DNA from: Parvibaculum sp040216885
Lineage (GTDB): Bacteria; Pseudomonadota; Alphaproteobacteria; Parvibaculales; Parvibaculaceae
Direction: 5' to 3'
Assembly: GCA_040216885.1 (NCBI GenBank)
Contig: JAVJOG010000015.1
Span: 1 to 64,000, forward strand
DNA length: 64,000 bases
Part shown: piece by piece, positions 35,230 to 42,257 of the stretch
Position numbering within the stretch: position 1 is the first letter of the stretch
Layout: each line of letters opens with the position of its first letter
Notes under the pieces: model-generated
The model's database searches: none
Seen by the model: the letters and a program-made list of their open reading frames with translations, nothing else
Told to the model about the DNA's origin: nothing
Made by a program: the position numbers and the translations under genes

Positions 35230-36278
35230 TCGCCGCCGCCGCCTTCCTCGCCGGTGAAGAGAGCGCCCTGCCCCGCCGGTCCGCCTTCCTGCGGCGCGAT
35301 GCCGAGATGGACGAAAGCGGCCGCCGTCAGCACCCGCCCGCGTGGCGTCCGGTTTACCAGCGCCTTCTGGATCAGATAGGGCTCGATGATCTCCTCGATG
35401 GCGTCGCGCGGTTCGGACAATGAGGCGGCGATCGTCTCGACGCCCACCGGGCCGCCCGAAAAGCCGATGGCAATGCAGCGCAAATAGCGGTGATCGAGCG
35501 CATCGAGACCCAACTCGTCGACTTCGAGGCGCCGCAGCGCCTTGTCCGCCATCTTCGCGTCGATCGAGCGCGCACCCTCGACGACCGCAAAGTCGCGCAC
35601 CCGCCGCAACAGCCGGCCGGCAATGCGCGGCGTGCCCCGCGCCCGGCGCGCGATTTCATGTGCCCCGTCCGGCGTCATCTCGACGCCAAGAACGCCGGCG
35701 CCGCGCCGCACGATGCTTTCGAGTTCGGAAATCTCGTAGAAATTGAGCCTGACCGGAATGCCGAAGCGATCGCGCAGCGGCGTCGTCAGAAGTCCGGTGC
35801 GCGTCGTCGCGCCGATCAGCGTGAAGGGCGCAAGTTCTATACGGACCGAGCGCGCGCCGGGGCCTTCGCCGATGATAAGGTCGAGCTGGAAATCCTCCAT
35901 TGCCGGATAGAGAATTTCCTCGACCGCCGGCGCCAGCCGGTGAATTTCGTCGATGAACAGCACGTCGCGCGGTTCGAGATTGGTGAGGAGCGCCGCGAGG
36001 TCGCCGGCCTTGGAGATCACCGGCCCCGATGTCGCGCGGAAGTTGACGCCAAGTTCGCGCGCGACGATCTGCGCCAGCGTCGTTTTTCCCAGACCGGGCG
36101 GCCCGGCAAACAACACATGATCGAGAGCTTCGCCGCGGGCCCGCGCCGCCTCGATGAAAACCGAAAGATTTTCGCGCGCCCGAGCCTGCCCGACGAAATC
36201 GGCAAGCACCTGCGGCCGGAGCGAGCGTTCCAGTTCGTCCTCCTGCCGTTTCGCGGCGCCAAGAATGCGCTCCGTCAT
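35226..36278 (-). CDS. ruvB: Holliday junction branch-migration helicase RuvB
   Basis: AAA+ ring motor that drives branch migration with RuvA during recombination. The 350-residue protein has Walker A FAGPPGLGKTTLAQIVA, Walker B VLFIDEIHRLAPAVEE, the GATTRTGLLTTPLRDRF sensor segment with the arginine finger, and a C-terminal winged helix (FVHLGIA near the end). It overlaps ruvA and ybgC by 4 bp each, as usual for ruvCAB. Confidence 0.97.
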   Translation of the reverse strand: MTERILGAAKRQEDELERSLRPQVLADFVGQARARENLSVFIEAARARGEALDHVLFAGPPGLGKTTLAQIVARELGVNFRATSGPVISKAGDLAALLTNLEPRDVLFIDEIHRLAPAVEEILYPAMEDFQLDLIIGEGPGARSVRIELAPFTLIGATTRTGLLTTPLRDRFGIPVRLNFYEISELESIVRRGAGVLGVEMTPDGAHEIARRARGTPRIAGRLLRRVRDFAVVEGARSIDAKMADKALRRLEVDELGLDALDHRYLRCIAIGFSGGPVGVETIAASLSEPRDAIEEIIEPYLIQKALVNRTPRGRVLTAAAFVHLGIAPQEGGPAGQGALFTGEEGGGGE

Positions 36279-36889
36279 CGCGCCAGCTCCTTCAGGCCCT
36301 GCCGGATCAGCGCCTCGGCGCTTGCATCGTCATCGAGCCTGCGCGCTGCCGATGAAACGGCGCCGGCCGCTTGCGCTTGCGGATAGCCGAGATTGACGAG
36401 CGCCGACACCGCGTCGCGCATCGGTTCGGACTGAGGCGCTGCGTCGGCGCCACCCACACCGTTGAGAACGACGGCAAGCCCGGCGCCAGCGGGCGCCTTG
36501 TCTTTCAGTTCGGCGACAATGCGCGCCGCGACCTTCGGCCCGACACCCGGCGCGGCCGACACCGCCTTCTTGTCGTCAAGCGCGATCGCACGCGCAAGAT
36601 CGGCCGGCGTCAGCGCGCCCAGCACGCCGAGTGCGACGCGCGTTCCGACGCCCTGCACGCCCAGCAGCAGACGAAACCACTCGCGCTCGCCGTCGCTTGT
36701 GAAACCGATCAGGCGGATTGCGTCGTCGCTCATCTTTGTCTCGATGGAAAGCGTCACCGCTCCGCCCGGCGCCGGAAGGGCGGCAAGTGTTCGCCTTGAA
36801 CAAGTCACGTGATAGCCGACGCCGCCGACATCGACGACGACCCAGTCCTCGCCCGTCGAGTCGACCATGCCTTTGAGCTTGCCGATCAT
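36275..36889 (-). CDS. ruvA: Holliday junction DNA helicase subunit RuvA
   Basis: Tetrameric junction-binding subunit of RuvAB. The 204-residue protein has an N-terminal OB domain (MIGKLKGMVDSTGEDWVVVDVGGVGYHV), two helix-hairpin-helix motifs (GVQGVGTRVALGVLG and APGVGPKVAARIVAEL) and the C-terminal RuvB-contacting domain with YPQAQA. It overlaps ruvC and ruvB by 4 bp at each end. Confidence 0.96.
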   Translation of the reverse strand: MIGKLKGMVDSTGEDWVVVDVGGVGYHVTCSRRTLAALPAPGGAVTLSIETKMSDDAIRLIGFTSDGEREWFRLLLGVQGVGTRVALGVLGALTPADLARAIALDDKKAVSAAPGVGPKVAARIVAELKDKAPAGAGLAVVLNGVGGADAAPQSEPMRDAVSALVNLGYPQAQAAGAVSSAARRLDDDASAEALIRQGLKELAR

Positions 36890-37413
36890 CGCGCGGCTCC
36901 GGCCCGTAGCAGCGCTGCCGCGATCCGCTCGTCGGCACCGCCCGAATGCGCATGGCAAATGGCGATGGCGAGCGCATCGGCAGCATGCTCGGTGGCAGGC
37001 CGTGCACCGGGCAGCAGCATTTCGACCATCAGCGCGATCTGCGCTTTCCCGGCATGACCGGCGCCGACAACCGATTTCTTGATCCGGTTTGGTGCATATT
37101 CGGCGACCGGCAGGCCGGCCCGCGCGACGACCAGGAGCGCTATCGCCCTTGCCTGGCCGAGCTTCAGCGCCGCCGAGGCGTCGCGCGCCACAAACGCCTG
37201 TTCGACCGCGGCCGCATCGGGCGCATGGCGTTCGAGCACATCAAGGAGGCCCGTTTCGATTTCGACCAGCCGCTGCGCCAGCGGTAGCCGAGCGGCGGAA
37301 ACGACGGTGCCGTTGGCAAGATGGACAAGCCGCGAGCCGGCAAGTTCGATCACGCCCCAGCCGGTCGCGCCGAGGCCGGGATCGATGCCGAGGATTCTGA
37401 GTGGTGCCGGCAT
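36886..37413 (-). CDS. ruvC: Holliday junction resolvase RuvC
   Basis: Endonuclease that cuts Holliday junctions. In the 175-residue RNase-H-like protein the first acidic residue is in ILGIDPGLGATGWG (Asp11), and the second in VEQAFVARDASAALKLGQARG-like helix (Glu71). The others are in the C-terminal HAADALAIAICHAH block, giving the D-E-D-D set. First gene of ruvCAB, about 100 bp after yebC. Confidence 0.95.
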   Translation of the reverse strand: MPAPLRILGIDPGLGATGWGVIELAGSRLVHLANGTVVSAARLPLAQRLVEIETGLLDVLERHAPDAAAVEQAFVARDASAALKLGQARAIALLVVARAGLPVAEYAPNRIKKSVVGAGHAGKAQIALMVEMLLPGARPATEHAADALAIAICHAHSGGADERIAAALLRAGAAR

Positions 37414-37514
37414 GGGCGGCGGGTCCTCCAGACAGATCGGCGCCGGCCGTCTGTCGGGTTCACATCCGTAACGGAAGCCGGAATGCTCGGGCAGGACCGA
37501 TCCGGAAAGATCGC

Positions 37515-38261
37515 TCAGGCCGACATTTTCTCCAGCACCGAATCGGACATCTCGAAGTTCGCATAAACCTGCTGCACATCGTCGTTGTCGTCCAGCGCTT
37601 CGAGCATCTTGAGCACCGTCTCGGCCTTTTCGTCGTCGAGAGAAATGGTGTTTTGCGGCTTCCAGACGATGCGCGCCGAGCGCGGCTCGCCGAACCGGAC
37701 CTCAAGCGCCTTGGAGACCTCATGCAGCGCGTCGGGCGCGCTGTAGAGGTCGTGCGTTTCCGGACCCGACTGGCAGTCGTCGGCGCCGGCGTCGATGGCG
37801 GCCTCGATCATCTCGTCGGCGCTGGCGGCCTCCGCCGGATATTCGATCAGTCCCAGACGATCGAACATGAACGACACCGAACCGGTTTCCCCCAGATTGC
37901 CGCCATTCTTGGTGAAAATGGCCCGCACTTCGCCGGCCGTCCGGTTGCGGTTGTCTGTCAGCGTCTCGACGATGACGCCGATGCCACCGGGCCCGAACCC
38001 CTCGTAGCGCACTTCCTCGTAATTTTCGCCACCCTGATCGGTGCTGCGCTTGATGGCGCGCTCGATATTGTCCTTGGGCATGTTCTCGACGCGCGCCGCC
38101 TGAATGGCGGCCCGCAACCGCGGATTATATTCCGGATCGGGCAGGCCCATCTTGGCCGCCACGGTAATTTCCTTGGCAAGCTTGGCGAACATCTTGGCGC
38201 GCTTCTTATCCTGCGCACCCTTGCGGTACATGATGTTCTTGAATTGCGAATGGCCGGCCAT
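37515..38261 (-). CDS. YebC/PmpR family (TACO1-like) protein
   Basis: 248-residue member of the YebC family, described as ribosome-associated or as a transcriptional regulator depending on the organism. Seen: N-terminal MAGHSQFKNIMYRKGAQDKKRAKMFAKLAKEI, the GPGGIGVIVETLTDNRNRTAGEVR segment, and GSVSFMFDRLG. The common yebC-ruvCAB neighbourhood is kept. The 357-bp space upstream holds a probable noncoding RNA rather than a gene. Confidence 0.92.
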   Translation of the reverse strand: MAGHSQFKNIMYRKGAQDKKRAKMFAKLAKEITVAAKMGLPDPEYNPRLRAAIQAARVENMPKDNIERAIKRSTDQGGENYEEVRYEGFGPGGIGVIVETLTDNRNRTAGEVRAIFTKNGGNLGETGSVSFMFDRLGLIEYPAEAASADEMIEAAIDAGADDCQSGPETHDLYSAPDALHEVSKALEVRFGEPRSARIVWKPQNTISLDDEKAETVLKMLEALDDNDDVQQVYANFEMSDSVLEKMSA

Positions 38262-38357
38262 TCCGTCTCCCAACACCCATCGATGCAAGCTGGATTCGGG
38301 CGCTTTTATAGAAGCCGCCCCGGCCAAAATCCAGTATGGCCCTTTATCGTCCGAATA

Positions 38358-38386
38358 CACGTATTACGTGTCTAAAAAATATGATA
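38358..38386 (+). promoter_or_regulatory. Promoter with a perfect palindromic operator
   Basis: Seen: ACACGTA-T-TACGTGT (38358-38372), a perfect 7+1+7 palindrome, followed by TATGAT (38381-38386). The palindrome occupies the minus-35 position at a 17-bp spacing. A half site ACGTGTA recurs at 38396-38402, near the expected start. No protein gene follows on the plus strand, so it likely drives the RNA at 38393-38612. The regulator is unknown. Confidence 0.5.
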
Positions 38387-38392
38387 CCCTTT

Positions 38393-38612
38393 TAACGTGT
38401 ATGTAATGATTCACCCCTAGTTTCGGGTCGTCGCCGGCAGTCTGGAGGTTCGCCCAACCTCCCCACAACACCGGAGACGCAAGCAGCAAGCCCGGCCTCG
38501 CGGCCTCGCCCAAGTCCGCAAACCGGGCAGCCCGCGCGCAATGCGTAGGCAGGCCGCCCCGTCCCCGCCTCCTGACCCACCTCGGGAGGCCGGGGCGGGG
38601 CGTTGCTTTTTT
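38393..38612 (+). ncRNA. Candidate noncoding RNA with strong terminator, between yebC and a glycosyltransferase
   Basis: About 220 nt of plus strand lying outside any gene. It opens after the palindrome-bearing promoter and closes with a very stable hairpin (38554-38602, about 17 pairs with two bulges) followed by T6 at 38607-38612, with the T-run on the plus strand. No plus-strand gene exists upstream that it could serve. An internal perfect hairpin GGAGGTT-CGCCC-AACCTCC lies at 38444-38462; all in-frame ATGs meet early stops, so it is not coding. It did not match the conserved cores of tmRNA, SRP RNA or RNase P RNA that I know. Confidence 0.5.
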
Positions 38613-38618
38613 CGGGTT

Positions 38619-39647
38619 TCAGCGACCGTGAATTTCGGTCGGCCAGGCGTAATCACCGGATGGAGCGCGGTCGAAAACGGCATCTTCGATAAAACGCGCC
38701 ACCAGAACCTCGCTGAACAGCGCGTGATAGCGCGTATGGCCGTTGCGCGCGACGCGCTGGCGTTCACCGTCATTCTTCAGAAAATAACGCAACCGCTCCG
38801 CCAGCTCGTCGAGATCGCTGTAGAAGACGAATTCGTCGTCGGAAAAAATTTCGTCATATCCGGTCGCCCGCGAAACGAAAACGAGCAGTCCATTGCCGGC
38901 ATACTGGGCAAAGCGATCCGACGAATAGAGATAGTGGTCCTCGGCCCGGTTGAGATTGAGGCCCATACGCGCCGACGCGATCGCCTCGAAATAGGCGCTG
39001 CCATATATGTAAGGCCGTTCCGCCAGTCCGTAGAACGCATAACGTGCCTCCGGCACCCGCGCCGCGATCTCGCGCATGATCTGGCCGCGCCACGGCGTCG
39101 TCCGTTCGGTTCCTATCGTGCAGAGGAAATCGAAAGGCTGGTCATCACGGGCGAAACATTCGAGCGTCTCGATGGAGCGGTCGGCCGGATTGGGAATGAA
39201 GGCAACCCGATGCGTCGGCGTGACGAACTGGCGCAGATGGTCGCCAGCCGTGGTCAGGAAAGTCGTATCGGCGACTTCGGCAAGCCGGTGAATGCGCCGA
39301 ACGTTCGCAGGCAGAAAAAGAGCGTCGAGACTGACAACCGCGACACGAAGTGCCGGCAGCATCGCGCGCGCCTGCCGCACGGCATCGTTTCCGATCTTGT
39401 CGGCGTGAAAAAGCATCAGCAGATCGGGGCGGAAGTTCTCGCACAGCTCCAACAGGCGCCTGTTGACCTCTCCTTCGCCCGCACGCCCGATGCCGAACCG
39501 CCCTTGCTCGCGTGCCACGTCGCGATCGCTGAACGGCATCACCAGATGGCCGTTGCGCACAAACCCGTTCGTCAGCTTGCGCACCGTCGCATAGAAATTG
39601 GTGCCCGCCCGCTTCTCGTTGTAGTTGCCCGCCAGCACGACCCGCAT
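38619..39647 (-). CDS. Glycosyltransferase family 1-like protein (CgeB-like)
   Basis: 342-residue GT-B-like protein. The N-terminal half begins MRVVLAGNYNEKRAGTNFYATV and contains PDLLMLFHADKIG. The C-terminal half has VAFIPNPAD, ARMGLNLNRAEDHYLYSSDRFAQYAGNGLLVFV and FSDDEFVFYSDLDELAERLRY, matching the donor-sugar domain of CgeB-like transferases that act on LPS or spore glycans. There is no signal or membrane segment. ATG 39647 was chosen as it lies 5 bases after the ymdB stop, with GAGG upstream. Acceptor and donor are unknown; its operon partners are ymdB and the folate cyclo-ligase. Confidence 0.75.
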   Translation of the reverse strand: MRVVLAGNYNEKRAGTNFYATVRKLTNGFVRNGHLVMPFSDRDVAREQGRFGIGRAGEGEVNRRLLELCENFRPDLLMLFHADKIGNDAVRQARAMLPALRVAVVSLDALFLPANVRRIHRLAEVADTTFLTTAGDHLRQFVTPTHRVAFIPNPADRSIETLECFARDDQPFDFLCTIGTERTTPWRGQIMREIAARVPEARYAFYGLAERPYIYGSAYFEAIASARMGLNLNRAEDHYLYSSDRFAQYAGNGLLVFVSRATGYDEIFSDDEFVFYSDLDELAERLRYFLKNDGERQRVARNGHTRYHALFSEVLVARFIEDAVFDRAPSGDYAWPTEIHGR

Positions 39648-39652
39648 CTGCG

Positions 39653-40474
39653 TCACACCTCAGGCATGATGGGATGAAGGCGTCCGCCGAGGCGAACCGG
39701 CTCGACACGCCGCGCAAGCCCCGACGATGCGTCGGTCTCGACGAAAACACCGCACAGCGTCGCCGGCCCCATGGCCGGCTGAAAGCGCCCGCTTGGAATT
39801 TTGGTGGTGAAGCGGTTGAGCGGCTCGTCCTTTTCCATGCCGATGACCGAATTGTAGTCGCCGCACATACCGGCATCCGTCTGGTACGCCGTACCGCCGG
39901 GAAGTACCTGCGCATCGGCGGTCGGCACATGGCTATGCGTACCGACAACCAGCGACGCGCGCCCGTCGCAGAAATGTCCCATCGCCATTTTCTCCGACGT
40001 CGCCTCGGCGTGCATGTCGACGACAATGGCGTCCGCCGCCTGCCCCAGCGGACAGGCATCGAGTTGGCGGTCTACGGCCTCGAACGGGCAATCGAGCGCC
40101 TCCATGAAGACACGGCCGAGCGCGTTCACAACCAGCACGCGCGCGCCGGAAGCACTTTCCACCAGCGTCGCGCCGCGCCCGGGCGTACCGGACGGATAGT
40201 TGACCGGCCGGATCAGCCGCGGTTCCCGTTCGATGTGAACCAGCGCCTCGCGCTGGTCCCATGAGTGATTGCCGAGCGTGATCACGTCGGCGCCAGCGTC
40301 GAACACATCGTCGCAGATGGCACCGGTGATGCCGAATCCACCGGCGGCGTTCTCGCCGTTGACGATGACAAAATCCAGTCTGAGTTGCCGCCGCAACCCC
40401 GGCAATTCGGCGACCAGCGCATCGCGGCCGCTGCGGCCCACAATGTCACCGAGAAACAACAGTCTCATCGTCAT
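39653..40474 (-). CDS. YmdB family metallophosphoesterase
   Basis: Binuclear-metal phosphodiesterase of the YmdB type; the Bacillus member hydrolyses cyclic nucleotide monophosphates. In 273 residues the signature MRLLFLGDIVGRSGRDAL (metal Asp), VNGENAAGGFG, TLGNHSWDQRE and HAEATSEKMA-G and GTHSHVPTAD metal ligands are all present. It overlaps the folate cyclo-ligase by 4 bp and leads directly into the glycosyltransferase, so the three are one operon. Confidence 0.9.
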   Translation of the reverse strand: MTMRLLFLGDIVGRSGRDALVAELPGLRRQLRLDFVIVNGENAAGGFGITGAICDDVFDAGADVITLGNHSWDQREALVHIEREPRLIRPVNYPSGTPGRGATLVESASGARVLVVNALGRVFMEALDCPFEAVDRQLDACPLGQAADAIVVDMHAEATSEKMAMGHFCDGRASLVVGTHSHVPTADAQVLPGGTAYQTDAGMCGDYNSVIGMEKDEPLNRFTTKIPSGRFQPAMGPATLCGVFVETDASSGLARRVEPVRLGGRLHPIMPEV

Positions 40475-41061
40475 ACTCCGCGCGGCGCGGCGGCGAAAGC
40501 GCGCGCGCCTGTTTCGGTCACAACCCAGTCGAGCCGGGCGTCGAATTCCTCTTCAGGCAGGTCTTCGGCCTCCTGCGCCGAAAAGGCAATGCCGACCGCG
40601 AGTATACCGGGCTCCTCGCGCCGGAGCGCCGCCAGTGTGCGGTCGTAATAGCCACCGCCATAACCGATGCGCCGGCCGTGGGCGTCGAAGGCAAGCAACG
40701 GCACGAGCACGATACCGGGCCGGCATAGACGCGCGTCGGGCGCGGGCTCGCGCGTCCCATGCGCACCGGCGACGAGCGCGTCTCCCGGCTGCCATTGAAG
40801 GAAATCCAGAGGCGCATCCCGGCGCGCGACGCGCGGCAGCGCACAGACATGCCCCTTCGCCGAGGCGCGCGCGAGGACCTCCGCCGGATCGGCTTCGCTC
40901 CCCATCGCCACATAACCGGCGATCAAGGCCTGCAGTGGCACTGGAACAGCTTCAAAAAAGCGATCGGCAATGCGGGAGGCAGTTTCGGAGCCTGCGGCGT
41001 CCCGCGCGGCATCGCGACGCAGGACCGCCGCCGCGCGCACCGCCCGCTTCGCCGCGCTCAT
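40471..41061 (-). CDS. 5-formyltetrahydrofolate cyclo-ligase
   Basis: Converts 5-formyl-THF to 5,10-methenyl-THF using ATP. The 196-residue protein shows VAMGSEADP, the PGIVLVPLLAFDAHGRRIGYGGGYYDRTLA motif that is diagnostic for the family, and a C-terminal DEEFDARLDWVVTET-like end. Location immediately downstream of a 6S-RNA-like sequence and zapA is the widespread proteobacterial arrangement (zapA-ssrS-ygfA). Confidence 0.93.
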   Translation of the reverse strand: MSAAKRAVRAAAVLRRDAARDAAGSETASRIADRFFEAVPVPLQALIAGYVAMGSEADPAEVLARASAKGHVCALPRVARRDAPLDFLQWQPGDALVAGAHGTREPAPDARLCRPGIVLVPLLAFDAHGRRIGYGGGYYDRTLAALRREEPGILAVGIAFSAQEAEDLPEEEFDARLDWVVTETGARAFAAAPRGV

Positions 41062-41089
41062 GCCGCCGATCCTGAAAAGGGCGAGAAAA

Positions 41090-41246
41090 GTGGGGCCACC
41101 TTGGCCGTTGGAACTTCGTTCCCCGGAGACCTACTAACGTAGGTGGGCGCCGTGTGAAGGAGACCACGGTCTCCCTCAGGGACAGCTCCCTTGAGGACCG
41201 TAAGGCCCCGAGAGTATGTGTTCCTGACGTACCAGGCAGCACCCGG
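41090..41246 (-). ncRNA. ssrS: 6S RNA
   Basis: Placed by synteny between zapA and the folate cyclo-ligase and by structure on the minus strand. A long terminal hairpin (41166-41201: ACGGT/ACCGT, then CCTCA/TGAGG and GGGA/TCCC, loop CAGC) is flanked by two unpaired purine/pyrimidine strands that could form the central promoter-mimic bubble. A GGGTGC/GCGCCC closing pair (41239-41244 with 41145-41150) lies outside it. Upstream a TTGACC (41277-41282) and TAGAAT (41251-41256) suggest a sigma-70 promoter, with a rather long 20-bp spacer. Ends are approximate. Confidence 0.7.
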
Positions 41247-41314
41247 CTCTATTCTATCGGCCTTGGAGGCCCTCCGGGTCAAGCGCATAGCGTCCGGACG
41301 GAACGAAGCGAGGC

Positions 41315-41674
41315 TCACGCCGCCTCGATGCGCTTGGCAAGATCCTCGATACGGCGCGCCGCATTGTCGAGCACATCGGCAAGCGCGTCCTCCGCCTCCC
41401 GCGACCGGTCCAGCGCAGAGGACCGCGCCCCGGAGAGATTTTCGATCTCCTGATCCAGCATTTTCGCCTTTTGCAGCGCTTCCGACAATTCATCGGTAAT
41501 CAGCAGCCCGGCCATCAGCAACAGCCGCGCATCGCCCACCTGCCCGACTTCCTGCGCCAGCGCCGTCATGTGCTTGTTCATATAGGCGGCAAGCTCGCGG
41601 ACGTGATCTTCCTCGCCGTCGCCACAGGCAACGGTGTAGGTGCGATCGTTCAGCGAAACCTTGACCTGTCCCAT
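41315..41674 (-). CDS. zapA: Cell division protein ZapA
   Basis: Z-ring stabiliser that cross-links FtsZ filaments. The 119-residue protein begins MGQVKVSLNDRTYTVACGDGEEDHVRELAAYMNKH, the ZapA globular head, and continues as a coiled coil (about 60-115). ATG 41674 was preferred because homologues start here and AAAGGGAT lies just before it; far longer upstream in-frame extensions are shadow sequence. It sits 26 bp after the DUF4164 gene and 68 bases ahead of the 6S RNA. Confidence 0.9.
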   Translation of the reverse strand: MGQVKVSLNDRTYTVACGDGEEDHVRELAAYMNKHMTALAQEVGQVGDARLLLMAGLLITDELSEALQKAKMLDQEIENLSGARSSALDRSREAEDALADVLDNAARRIEDLAKRIEAA

Positions 41675-41700
41675 CGAAATCCCTTTCGGTGCAGCCGCTC

Positions 41701-41967
41701 TCAGGCGTCCGCCAATACCTCGCGAATACCTTCGATGGCATCCGCCAGCGTCTCCGACGCCCGTTCGTTGAGTTCGTTGAGCCGGCGCGCCTCCGACCGC
41801 ATCTGGTCGAGCTCCTCGGCAAGCGCGGCCCTGTCTTCCTTCAGCGTATCGGCCTCCGCCTGCAGGCTCTTTGCCGCCTGCAACCGCACGACCTGACGGT
41901 TGATCGTCGCTTCCAGCCTGTCGACCGCGCTTGAAAAGCGCTCCATCGCCGAATCGAGTTTGGTCAT
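41701..41967 (-). CDS. DUF4164-type coiled-coil protein
   Basis: 88-residue, almost entirely heptad-patterned protein (MTKLDSAMERFSSAVDRLEATI, then DTLKEDRAALAEELDQMRSEARRLNELN) of the small coiled-coil family found immediately before zapA in many alphaproteobacteria. Position suggests a partner of the division ring, but that is inference. ATG 41967 gives the conserved N-terminus. Divergent from tkt. Confidence 0.75.
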   Translation of the reverse strand: MTKLDSAMERFSSAVDRLEATINRQVVRLQAAKSLQAEADTLKEDRAALAEELDQMRSEARRLNELNERASETLADAIEGIREVLADA

Positions 41968-42257
41968 GCTTTTGTCCGGCTTCGAGGCGCCGTTCGGCCT
42001 CGCGGCCCAAGATAGGCGCGGCGGGGAAACAAGGTCAACGGCGGCCCCGCGAATAAGCGCGCGGGAGCCCTGCGAAATCGCAGACCGATATGCCCGAAAT
42101 GCAGGCGCCGGGACAGCCATTCCGGCATTGACTCAACCGGGTCCCGTGGTCATTGTGGCGCCGCTCTCGGGAGGGCCCGATCCGAGCCAAACTTGCGGTT
42201 TCTTGACCCCCGCGACCTCCATGCCCGCTCAGGCCCGCCTGGGCTACAGAGTGACAC

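Noticed and set aside
38393..38612. tmRNA, SRP RNA or RNase P RNA
   Set aside because: Conserved cores (tag reading frame, GGTCAGG with GGAAGG-AGCAGCC, or the RNase P GAGGAAAGTCC element) were not found on either strand.
41315..42010. A 231-codon frame for zapA
   Set aside because: The N-terminal 112 codons overlap the DUF4164 gene in another frame and do not match ZapA; the conserved start is at 41674.
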